A stretch of 5,196 bases of DNA from Myxococcales bacterium (GTDB lineage Bacteria > Myxococcota_A > Bradymonadia > Bradymonadales > Bradymonadaceae): positions 1 through 5,196 of the forward strand of contig SKNI01000408.1 in NCBI GenBank assembly GCA_007120615.1. Reading direction: 5' to 3'. The notes beneath the pieces were generated by a model, which saw only the letters and a program-made list of their open reading frames with translations, searched no databases and was not told where the DNA came from. Within the stretch, counting starts at the first letter, position 1; each line of letters opens with the position of its first letter. The position numbers and the translations under genes are program-made. Below, one piece after another: positions 1 to 5,092 of the stretch.

Positions 1-1
1 A

Positions 2-163
2 GGACTCGAACTCTTCGAGCGTGAAGGCCAGATATTGCGCCATTTGGATCACCCGAATATCCCGGATTATGTGGCCGCTCTACATCCGACGGACGATCAA
101 GGTGTGGAGCACTTTTTTTTGGTTCAGGAATTTGTCGATGGCCAGGACTTCCAGAGCCTGTGA
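2..163 (+). pseudogene. Ser/Thr protein kinase fragment, cut off after the hinge
   Basis: Codons from position 2 to the TGA at 161-163 read as the middle of a eukaryote-like (Hanks-type) kinase N-lobe. FEREGQILRHLDHPNIPDYV is the alphaC helix, with the conserved Glu of the REG triplet, followed by the HPNI turn. HFFLVQEFVDGQDF is beta5 plus the hinge. The glycine-rich loop and beta3 Lys would lie left of the window. After QDFQSL the frame stops, so the HRD catalytic loop, DFG motif and activation segment are absent, and neither other forward frame after 163 restores recognisable kinase sequence. In known families such a protein cannot phosphorylate, so I call it a truncated remnant. A run of eight T (113-120) codes for the two Phe and the following Leu; the frame reads well on both sides, so it is not the break. 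The fragment overlaps the 3' end of the reverse gene by 84 nt. Family assignment is strong; calling it a pseudogene is inference, because the 5' part is unseen. Confidence 0.72.
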
Positions 164-781
164 AGGACGAAAGGTTGTCCAGGAGGGAAGAAGAGAACTC
201 AGCTCTATGCAAGCGCGGTCATTACCGTCGTCGGAGCAGATCTCAAGAGCGCGGGCCAAAAGCTCGGAGTTTTCAATGAGGGCGTCTCGTCTGGCACCGT
301 TGGGCAGCTCCAGAAGCGCCTCGATGGCTTCATCGTAGGTGAGGAGGTCGGCCAAAATCTCGCAACGAAGATCGGTGGAGGTGGCCCCGGCACCGTCGGG
401 CATTCGACGGATGGTGGGAGTCTTCATCTTCAATCCCCGCGCCAGACGTCGGCGAAGTGCCTCAGGGCTGAGGTGGCGAACGAGATGATTCGAATCGATG
501 AGGTCGGCCAATTGGTCGATGGAAGTGGAGTCGTCCTCCCAGCGAAGATAGACGGCCAACCAGGGAAGAATTCGGCCTGCTGCGATCAGGGCGTCGGGAT
601 CGACTTCCTGAGCGAGATTCAGAGAAGCGATGCCCAGATGTCGAAGCGAGGGCGTGGCTTCATCGGCGTCGCCTTCCCAGAGATGGGGGAGGCAGGCCTG
701 AAATAGTCTATGAGTACGATCGCGAAGGCAGGAGTCGTCGGCAGTCATCATCACCATCCGTGGTTGATTTTGGCTCTCCAC
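80..781 (-). CDS. Hypothetical helical protein, C-terminus possibly hybrid
   Basis: I do not recognise this 233-residue protein. It has no signal peptide, transmembrane segment or metal-binding motif. It looks cytoplasmic and mostly alpha-helical, with amphipathic Leu/Ala-rich stretches at about 45-80 (ending in LPWLAVYLRW), 88-116, 138-160 and 165-195. An Arg/Lys-rich linker lies at 109-126 (RRRLARGLKMKTPTIRR) and a Gly/Ala-rich turn at 129-134. Helical-repeat or adaptor-like architecture is possible but unproven. The GTG start is chosen because AAGGA sits 8 nt upstream and a well-spaced promoter lies about 45 nt further up; the ATG codons at residues 9, 11 and 12 have no comparable site. 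Residues from about 207 on are antisense to the kinase fragment and look different (QKKVLHTLIVRRM at the end), so the native protein probably ended elsewhere and the present stop may be borrowed. It is divergent from the hydrolase operon at 1091. Confidence 0.68.
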   Translation of the reverse strand: MESQNQPRMVMMTADDSCLRDRTHRLFQACLPHLWEGDADEATPSLRHLGIASLNLAQEVDPDALIAAGRILPWLAVYLRWEDDSTSIDQLADLIDSNHLVRHLSPEALRRRLARGLKMKTPTIRRMPDGAGATSTDLRCEILADLLTYDEAIEALLELPNGARRDALIENSELLARALEICSDDGNDRACIELSSLLPSWTTFRPSQALEVLAIDKFLNQKKVLHTLIVRRM

Positions 782-789
782 TCGATTCG

Positions 790-794
790 TCCTT
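790..794 (-). promoter_or_regulatory. Ribosome binding site selecting GTG start at 781
   Basis: Reverse-strand AAGGA lies 8 nt before the GTG codon at 781-779. It is the only good Shine-Dalgarno match near the candidate starts of the 80-781 gene, so it favours GTG over the downstream ATG codons. Confidence 0.6.
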
Positions 795-825
795 GAACCG
801 ATAAATCATGGAGGAGTTAGAGGGG

Positions 826-854
826 AGAATACGTGACAGACCATCAGGTGACAA
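826..854 (-). promoter_or_regulatory. Sigma70-like promoter of the 80-781 gene
   Basis: On the reverse strand TTGTCA (854-849, 5 of 6 to TTGACA) is followed by exactly 17 nt and TATTCT (831-826, 4 of 6 to TATAAT). Transcription would begin near 818-820, giving a leader of about 38 nt that carries the AAGGA site. The hexamer TGTCAC occurs twice in direct orientation 15 bp apart, once overlapping the -35 and once just upstream of the -10. These could be regulator half-sites, though that is inference. Confidence 0.5.
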
Positions 855-859
855 GGATC

Positions 860-897
860 GGGGAGAGAGTAGAGAGAAAAGAGAGGAGAGAGAAGGG
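860..897 (+). repeat. Polypurine (GA-rich) tract
   Basis: Of 38 forward-strand bases only one (T870) is a pyrimidine, and 871-897 is an uninterrupted 27-base purine run of GAGA-type low-complexity sequence. It lies just upstream of the reverse promoter's -35 box. Such tracts can be slippage-prone and can form triplex (H-DNA) structures; here only the composition is seen. Confidence 0.8.
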
Positions 898-908
898 CAA
901 GAACCATC

Positions 909-932
909 GCCAAGGGGCCAAGGAGCCAAGGG
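909..932 (+). repeat. Three GCCAAGG units at 8-nt period
   Basis: GCCAAGG begins at 909, 917 and 925, with the eighth base varying G, A, G, and is followed by GCGCAGAGAGGGAAAAGG. From memory this resembles the scattered intergenic element of environmental bacteria rich in CCAAGG/CGAAGG steps ending in GCGCAGAG, which is often mis-annotated as short ORFs reading like LCALxSLAxW on the other strand. The tandem periodicity is seen directly; membership of that dispersed family is inference. Confidence 0.65.
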
Positions 933-940
933 CGCAGAGA

Positions 941-974
941 GGGAAAAGGGATGGGGGATGTGGGGGGCGCCGGG
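941..974 (+). other. Potential G-quadruplex motif
   Basis: Five forward-strand G-runs of 3, 3, 5, 6 and 3 bases are separated by loops of 4 (AAAA), 2 (AT), 4 (ATGT) and 4 (CGCC) bases. This satisfies the usual G3+N1-7 pattern with one spare run. A further GGGGG run follows at 993-997. It lies between the two divergent promoters, so folding in DNA or in a forward transcript could affect either one; no function is shown. Confidence 0.6.
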
Positions 975-1029
975 TGGTCGGTTGATTTGGGAGGGGGAGA
1001 GATGAACGGATAGTGAACTGGGCGATTTG

Positions 1030-1038
1030 TGATACGAT
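1030..1038 (+). promoter_or_regulatory. Candidate extended -10 promoter for the hydrolase operon
   Basis: TGATACGAT has the TGN extension plus TACGAT, matching TATAAT at the four most informative positions. There is no good -35 hexamer at 16-18 nt upstream (TAGTGA at 1011-1016 is poor), but extended -10 promoters can work without one. Predicted initiation near 1044-1046 would fall inside the left arm of the following hairpin, which weakens either this promoter or the attenuator reading of that hairpin. Confidence 0.35.
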
Positions 1039-1040
1039 AG

Positions 1041-1078
1041 AAGGGCCGTCGGGTGAGGCGGCCTTTTTGTTTATTCTT
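1041..1078 (+). terminator. Intrinsic-terminator-like hairpin upstream of the hydrolase operon
   Basis: AAGGGCCG (1041-1048) pairs with CGGCCTTT (1059-1066) through an 8-bp stem with one G-T wobble around a 10-nt loop, and TTTTTGTTTATTCTT follows at 1064-1078. This is the classic forward-strand intrinsic terminator layout. It does not follow any intact forward gene: the nearest upstream one is the kinase fragment ending at 163. It lies only 13 nt before the next start codon and 4 nt before its ribosome site. It may insulate the operon from upstream transcription, act as a leader attenuator, or end an unannotated short transcript from 780-1040. Confidence 0.62.
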
Positions 1079-1081
1079 CGT

Positions 1082-1085
1082 GGAG
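1082..1085 (+). promoter_or_regulatory. Ribosome binding site selecting ATG at 1091
   Basis: GGAG lies 5 nt before the ATG at 1091. The in-frame GTG at 1013 lacks a spaced site, and an N-terminal extension from it would be translated through the hairpin and T-tract. This site therefore decides the start of the EEP-family gene. Confidence 0.7.
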
Positions 1086-1090
1086 AGTGC

Positions 1091-2236
1091 ATGCCCTGGC
1101 GGTCGAGAAAGTTGTTGAAAGTCGTAGCCGGAGCGGCGGTGTCGCGGATGTTGACGATTCCTCTGATTCGTCTCGATCCCTTTCACACGCAATTTTCGGA
1201 GACCGAAGACGCCCAGTATTTTGAAGCGATGGAAAAAAGCGCGCTTCCCGATGTGGAGGGCCAGGTCCTGGTGATGGCCTGGAATATCAAATTTGGAGGT
1301 GCTCGAATTGATTTCTGGTTCGATGGTCACGACGATCGGGTCCACATGGACGAGGAGGAGGTTCGGGTAAATCTCTCGGGAGTAGCGGAGAAGATCCGCC
1401 AGGTCGATCCCGATATCCTTCTGATTCAGGAGGTCGATATCGACTCCAAGCGGTGCGCGTTTATCGACCAGATGCAATGGATATTGGACCACACCGGGCT
1501 TAATTACGGGGTCTATGCTTCCCAGTGGCGAGCGAGTTTTGTGCCTGCCGATGGAATCGGTCGGGTGGATATGGGCAATGCGATTTTCTCGAAATTTCCC
1601 ATCGAAGATGCTCAGCGACTCTCGCTTCCCCAGATGGAAACTCAGGATCGGTTGACCCGCTATTTTTATTTGAAACGAAATATTCTGACGGCGCGGGTTC
1701 GCATACCAGGGAGAGAAGCGGTGCACGTAATCAATACTCATGCCGAAGCATTTTCTAAGGACGGCACGAAAAAGAAGCAGATCGACCACTTCTTTGAAGA
1801 GCTCTGTCGCATCGATCAGGGAGGGGGGCTTTTTGTGGCCGGTGGAGATTTAAATGCCCTTCCTCCGGGAACCAGGCAGCAATATCAATTTGAAGATGTG
1901 GTCAGTGAAGACGAAGATTTTCAGGCCAGCGATTATCGTGGAGAGTCGGATTGGCTGGAGCAATTCTATGATTCCTTTACACCGGCGGTATCGTTGGAGA
2001 ACTATCAACGAGACAACCGGCCGCATTTTACGCATTCCACTTCCGGGGCGACTTTCTGGAATCGAAAATTGGATTATCTTTTTACCAATGGAAGGTTCAA
2101 GGAGGGGACGGTATTGACCCACCAGGATGAATCCAGTGGAGGCATGGAGACGATGCCGCTGTCGGATCATGCACCGATCACGGCTGCGTTGATGGTGGAG
2201 AAGTACGTGGAAGATTGTGGGGAGATTGATGAATAA
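1091..2236 (+). CDS. Endonuclease/exonuclease/phosphatase (EEP, DNase I-like) family hydrolase
   Basis: The 381-residue protein carries the full EEP metal-dependent phosphodiesterase/phosphatase signature. Seen in order are MAWNI (Asn65), LLIQEVD (metal-binding Glu114), INTHAEAF (His217), GGDLNALP (Asp253, Asn255), KLDYLF (Asp328) and LSDHAPITAAL (Asp359, His360). By family knowledge these residues bind Mg2+ and activate water to cleave a phosphate ester. The substrate could be DNA, RNA, a phosphoinositide-like lipid or another phosphodiester, and the sequence does not decide it. The catalytic domain covers about 58-370. The N-terminus (RSRK, then LLKVVAGAAV interrupted by Arg19 and LTIPLI) is basic then hydrophobic. 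It may be a poor signal peptide or membrane anchor, so location is uncertain. The gene leads an operon: its last codons overlap the start of the esterase-like lipoprotein by 8 nt. A terminator-like hairpin stands just upstream. Family is very likely; specific function is unknown. Confidence 0.88.
   Translation: MPWRSRKLLKVVAGAAVSRMLTIPLIRLDPFHTQFSETEDAQYFEAMEKSALPDVEGQVLVMAWNIKFGGARIDFWFDGHDDRVHMDEEEVRVNLSGVAEKIRQVDPDILLIQEVDIDSKRCAFIDQMQWILDHTGLNYGVYASQWRASFVPADGIGRVDMGNAIFSKFPIEDAQRLSLPQMETQDRLTRYFYLKRNILTARVRIPGREAVHVINTHAEAFSKDGTKKKQIDHFFEELCRIDQGGGLFVAGGDLNALPPGTRQQYQFEDVVSEDEDFQASDYRGESDWLEQFYDSFTPAVSLENYQRDNRPHFTHSTSGATFWNRKLDYLFTNGRFKEGTVLTHQDESSGGMETMPLSDHAPITAALMVEKYVEDCGEIDE
2219..2224 (+). 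promoter_or_regulatory. Ribosome binding site within the upstream gene, selecting ATG at 2229
   Basis: GGGGAG ends 4 nt before the ATG at 2229 and lies inside the last codons of the EEP-family gene. It favours this ATG over the in-frame GTG at 2217 and points to translational coupling. Starting at 2229 also puts a clean lipoprotein signal peptide at the very N-terminus. Confidence 0.65.
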
Positions 2237-3293
2237 ATCATGGATATCGGCTCTGACGGTGATGATTTTGGCAGTGACGACGGCCTGTATTTATCCGCCA
2301 GGTCTGAGGAGTAAGACCAATCTGGAGATCGACGTCGAAGAGATAAAAGGAGAGGGGGAGTTGGACCGCGAACGGTGGCATTATATCGAGATGGAAGAGA
2401 CGGTCTGCGCCAACGGAAGTACGGCCGGGATGGGATTGAATTTCGGTGAGTCTAGGCGGGAGGTCGTGGTCTATCTAAATGGTGGGGGAGCGTGCTGGGA
2501 TGCGTCGAGTTGCAACCTCTTTCGAACGGCGGCGAATCTCGATATTACCTACGGACCCGGGCGAATGGGGGAGGAGTTATATCCCCTGGTGAAGTCGGGA
2601 CTTCTGGACCGAGACTCGGAGGTCAATCCATGGCCACAGGCGAGCTTTGCGTACATCCCATATTGCACCGGTGATCTGCATTCCGGTCGGGCCACCACGA
2701 GTTATGATAGTTTTGGAGGCGATAAGCCGATTCACCACCGAGGAGCGGAGAATCTGGAGCATTTTCTCAAGCGTTTGACGAAAGTCTTTCCGGAAGCCGA
2801 AAAAATATGGTTGGTGGGGATCAGTGCCGGTGGATATGGAATTACCTGGAATTTCCCGCTCTTTCGAGAAGCCTTTGGAGAGGCGGAGATCCACGTATTC
2901 TCCGACGCATCTCCCTGGCTTCCGGTGGGCGATCACCTATGGGCGGAATGGAAGCGAAATTGGCAGATGGATATGCCTAGAGGGTGCGTAATGTGCGATG
3001 TGGCGCCCGATCATCTGCTGCGCTATCTGCTGGAGGCGTATCCGGAGTCTCGCTTCGGGATCTCTGTTTTTGAGCGAGACTCCACGTTGGCCGCGTTTAT
3101 GCGAGTGATGCCTGTGGAGATCGAGAAGAATATAGAGTGGTTTCTCGAGGAGCGATTCTACGGAGATAATACATCGGCTTTTGTGGCTCAGGGCAACGAG
3201 CATGAAGCGCTCTTATTTCTCGACAGCGGTCTAACCTCCAAAGATGGCCAGTTGCTCTCGGAATTTCTCAAGCGCTGGGCCGATGGATATTAA
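2229..3293 (+). CDS. Pectinacetylesterase/Notum-fold lipoprotein esterase
   Basis: The 354-residue protein begins with a signal peptide: MNKSW, hydrophobic ISALTVMILAV, then TTAC with Cys20 as the probable lipidation site, so it is likely membrane-anchored outside the cytoplasm. The body matches the pectinacetylesterase/Notum alpha/beta-hydrolase family. VYLNGGGACWDASSC (81-95) is the oxyanion-hole region. YIPYCTGDLHSG (142-152) is the next conserved block. GISAGGYG (197-204) has nucleophile Ser199, and SDASPWLP (225-232) follows it. By position, Asp284 (FERDSTL) and His325 (GNEHEALL) complete the triad. Many Cys (60, 89, 95, 146, 253, 256) suggest disulfides in an oxidising compartment. The reaction is probably hydrolysis of acyl esters on a polysaccharide, glycan or lipid-modified protein; pectin itself is not implied. 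It overlaps the EEP-family gene by 8 nt and ends 8 nt from the convergent nucleotidase. Family confident, substrate unknown; the lipobox has Thr at -3 and is not ideal. Confidence 0.82.
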   Translation: MNKSWISALTVMILAVTTACIYPPGLRSKTNLEIDVEEIKGEGELDRERWHYIEMEETVCANGSTAGMGLNFGESRREVVVYLNGGGACWDASSCNLFRTAANLDITYGPGRMGEELYPLVKSGLLDRDSEVNPWPQASFAYIPYCTGDLHSGRATTSYDSFGGDKPIHHRGAENLEHFLKRLTKVFPEAEKIWLVGISAGGYGITWNFPLFREAFGEAEIHVFSDASPWLPVGDHLWAEWKRNWQMDMPRGCVMCDVAPDHLLRYLLEAYPESRFGISVFERDSTLAAFMRVMPVEIEKNIEWFLEERFYGDNTSAFVAQGNEHEALLFLDSGLTSKDGQLLSEFLKRWADGY

Positions 3294-3301
3294 GGAGCGT
3301 A

Positions 3302-5023
3302 TCACTCGGCGGCGGCTTCCTCTGTCTCCTGCTCCATGGCTTCGATTCGAGTGTCGGTGGAGGGGGAGAGAGGGGAATGGGCTTCGAGGTAGGTGGCCAG
3401 GGCATCGACGTCTACGACGCCACCGGTTCGGTTAGTACCTTCTTTGAGAATGGTAAAGCCGTCGCCGCCGTCGGAGAGAAAGTTGTTAACCGTGACCCGG
3501 TAGGTGGTCTCCTTTTCGATGGGTTCACCGTGGAGGGTGATGGAGTCGGGGTTGACCCGCTCTCCCTGTGGGGCGGAAGGATACCACTGGTAGTAGAATC
3601 CGGAGGAGACGGCCAGGATGTTGGGGCGGTTCTCATCGGCCCATTGCTGTTCGAGGACAGTGTGGATCTGGGCCCCGGTGAGGGTCATGGTGACCAGGAT
3701 ATTTCCGAAGGGTTGTACGGTGTGGAGGTCGGCAAAGGAGACTGCGCCCGGTACTTCAGCGTCGGAGTTGTAGTCGAGGCTTGCGCGGATGCCGCCGGGA
3801 TTCATAAAGGCGATCTGAGCGTCGGCTTCATCCTGGGTGGCAGCCAGCTGGGAGTCGGCGATGAGTTGGCCCAGAGGGGATTCTCCGGGGTGAGCGCGTG
3901 AACCTCGGGGCAGGTCCGCGGTGATCTGACCCACGGTGCGTTTGGCCAGGGGTTCGGACAGTTGTCGGTAGGTCTCTACCAGGCCTGCGACGACCATATC
4001 GGGCTCGATATCACGGGTGACCGGGCGTTGGCGGGCGGTGCGCTCCAGAAGATCGCCGGTGGATGGATCGAGGTGCATATCGATGACGGTGACGATTCGA
4101 CCGGCAGAGGCGGCCTGAGTGACGAGACGGCCACCGAATTCGCAGATATAGGGCTGGTGGCTGTGGCCGCTGACGATGACACTGACCAGGGGGTGAAGCT
4201 CTTCGGCGATGGAGACCACCGAGCCCTGAACGTCAGGGCAATCGTTGATATCTTTAATATCTGATGTGGGCCGGCCGCCCTCATGAACGAGGACTACGAC
4301 GGAATCGACCCCTTTCTCGTTCAACTCGGGGATCAGGTTATTTACGGTCTCTACTTCATTGTGGAAGGTCACCGATTCGATGGCCGAGGGGACCACGACG
4401 CTGGGAGTATTTTCCAGCGTCATCCCGATAAAAGCGATCTTCAGACCGTCGAGTTCGCGGATCTCATAGGCCGGCAAGATGGTCTCTCCGGACTCCCGAA
4501 AGCGCACATTTGCGGCGAGGTAGGACCAGGGAGTTCCCTGGTATTGGAATCCTTCCCGACAACCCTCTTCGGGATGACAGCCGCCGTTTACGATGCGCAT
4601 CAATTCGTCGACTCCGGCGTCGAATTCATGGTTGCCCACCGAGGAGAAATCCAGTCCAAGGGCGGTCATGACTTCGATGGTGGGTTCATCGTGAAAGAGT
4701 GACGAGATCAGAGGAGTGGCGCCGATGAGGTCGCCGGCGGCCACCACGAACGTATGCTCGGTCTCACCTTTTTCAGCCGCGATATGAGCAGCGAAATATT
4801 TGGCGCCGCCGGCCTCGACGCGTTCGCCGTCGATGGTAACCGAGCCGGTCGGGCCTTCCAGGGCGCCGTGAAAATCATTGAACGCCAGAAGACGCACGTG
4901 TACCGGTTCGACCTGGGCCGTCTCGGTTTCTGTGGGCGTGTCGTCCGGAGCAGGAGTTCCCGAACAGGCTACCAGAAGGGAAAGAGCGAATATCGAGAGG
5001 GCGTAGCGAAGTCGGTAAGTCAT
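3302..5023 (-). CDS. 5'-nucleotidase/UshA-family metallophosphatase lipoprotein
   Basis: The 573-residue protein is a complete two-domain bifunctional metallophosphatase, close in length to the ~550-residue UshA. A signal peptide ends in the classic lipobox LVAC (Cys20), followed by a Thr/Pro/Glu linker (21-39). The calcineurin-like domain shows NDFHG (Asp50, His52), AAGDLIG (Asp98), GNHEFD (Asn131, His132), VLVHEGG (His247) and SGHSHQP (His287, His289), the full dimetal set. The C-terminal nucleotide-binding domain shows GESPLGQLIAD (380-390), MNPGGIRA (407-414, Arg413), LTGAQI, the aromatic patch SGFYYQW and TVNNFLSDGGDGFT (511-524). By family knowledge it dephosphorylates extracytoplasmic nucleotides, and possibly UDP-sugars, to nucleosides and phosphate. 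Cys149/155 (GGCHPEEGC) and Cys262/294 are plausible disulfides. The tail is strongly acidic. The ATG start has GGAG 5 nt upstream, partly inside an inverted repeat. It faces the esterase gene with an 8-nt gap. The family is near certain; the exact substrate is not. Confidence 0.95.
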   Translation of the reverse strand: MTYRLRYALSIFALSLLVACSGTPAPDDTPTETETAQVEPVHVRLLAFNDFHGALEGPTGSVTIDGERVEAGGAKYFAAHIAAEKGETEHTFVVAAGDLIGATPLISSLFHDEPTIEVMTALGLDFSSVGNHEFDAGVDELMRIVNGGCHPEEGCREGFQYQGTPWSYLAANVRFRESGETILPAYEIRELDGLKIAFIGMTLENTPSVVVPSAIESVTFHNEVETVNNLIPELNEKGVDSVVVLVHEGGRPTSDIKDINDCPDVQGSVVSIAEELHPLVSVIVSGHSHQPYICEFGGRLVTQAASAGRIVTVIDMHLDPSTGDLLERTARQRPVTRDIEPDMVVAGLVETYRQLSEPLAKRTVGQITADLPRGSRAHPGESPLGQLIADSQLAATQDEADAQIAFMNPGGIRASLDYNSDAEVPGAVSFADLHTVQPFGNILVTMTLTGAQIHTVLEQQWADENRPNILAVSSGFYYQWYPSAPQGERVNPDSITLHGEPIEKETTYRVTVNNFLSDGGDGFTILKEGTNRTGGVVDVDALATYLEAHSPLSPSTDTRIEAMEQETEEAAAE

Positions 5024-5030
5024 TTCTTCT

Positions 5031-5055
5031 CCATAGCGAAAGCGGTCATCTATGG
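5031..5055 (-). promoter_or_regulatory. Inverted repeat overlapping the nucleotidase ribosome site
   Basis: In the reverse-strand leader, CCATAG (5055-5050) and CTATGG (5036-5031) form a perfect 6-bp inverted repeat around 13 nt. The downstream arm includes the first two G of the GGAG ribosome site. As RNA it could partly mask translation initiation; as DNA it could be a small operator. A six-base match can arise by chance, so this is tentative. Confidence 0.3.
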
Positions 5056-5092
5056 ATGAAGATCTACCGTATCGGACCGGTTTCGAAAAGGC

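Larger units (their letters stand above)
782..1090. other. Intergenic spacer between divergent genes
   Basis: This 309-nt stretch separates the reverse gene ending its leader at 781 from the forward operon starting at 1091. It contains no convincing coding sequence. The open frames crossing it translate to low-complexity Pro/Ser/Leu or Arg/Glu/Gly strings and lack ribosome sites. It is strongly strand-asymmetric: the forward strand is purine-rich from about 855 to 1005. It holds, in order, a reverse promoter, a purine tract, an 8-nt tandem repeat, a G-quadruplex motif, a forward extended -10 and a hairpin with a T-tract, each listed separately. Confidence 0.75.

Noticed and set aside
164..480. 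Continuation of the kinase by frameshift after 163
   Set aside because: Neither alternative forward frame shows HRD, DFG or APE motifs, and the reverse frame here is coherent coding sequence.
1072..1077. TATTCT as a -10 box just before the EEP-family gene
   Set aside because: No -35 match at the right distance, and initiation would leave almost no leader before the ribosome site; the bases are better explained as the hairpin T-tract.
1013..1090. In-frame N-terminal extension of the EEP-family protein from GTG at 1013
   Set aside because: There is no spaced ribosome site, the extension is translated through a terminator-like hairpin and T-tract, and the ATG at 1091 has GGAG at 5 nt.
844..1092. 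Short reverse frame with an LCALGSLAPW-like string as a gene
   Set aside because: Such strings arise from the GCCAAGG-type intergenic repeat; there is no ribosome site and the composition is repetitive.
806..1789. Long reverse-strand open frame of 327 codons
   Set aside because: It is antisense to the EEP-family gene, whose catalytic motifs are unmistakable, and its C-terminal end is low-complexity Pro/Ser/Leu from the purine-rich spacer.
3377..3901. Forward open frame of 174 codons opposite the nucleotidase
   Set aside because: Gly/Val/Asp-rich shadow of a confident reverse gene; no ribosome site and no domain motif.
4283..4702. Forward open frame of 139 codons opposite the nucleotidase
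   Set aside because: Same reason: antisense shadow over the conserved metallophosphatase domain.
5056..5092. Promoter for the nucleotidase in the 69-nt gap
   Set aside because: TACGGT and TAGATC are weak -10 matches with no -35 at the right spacing, so I do not list one.
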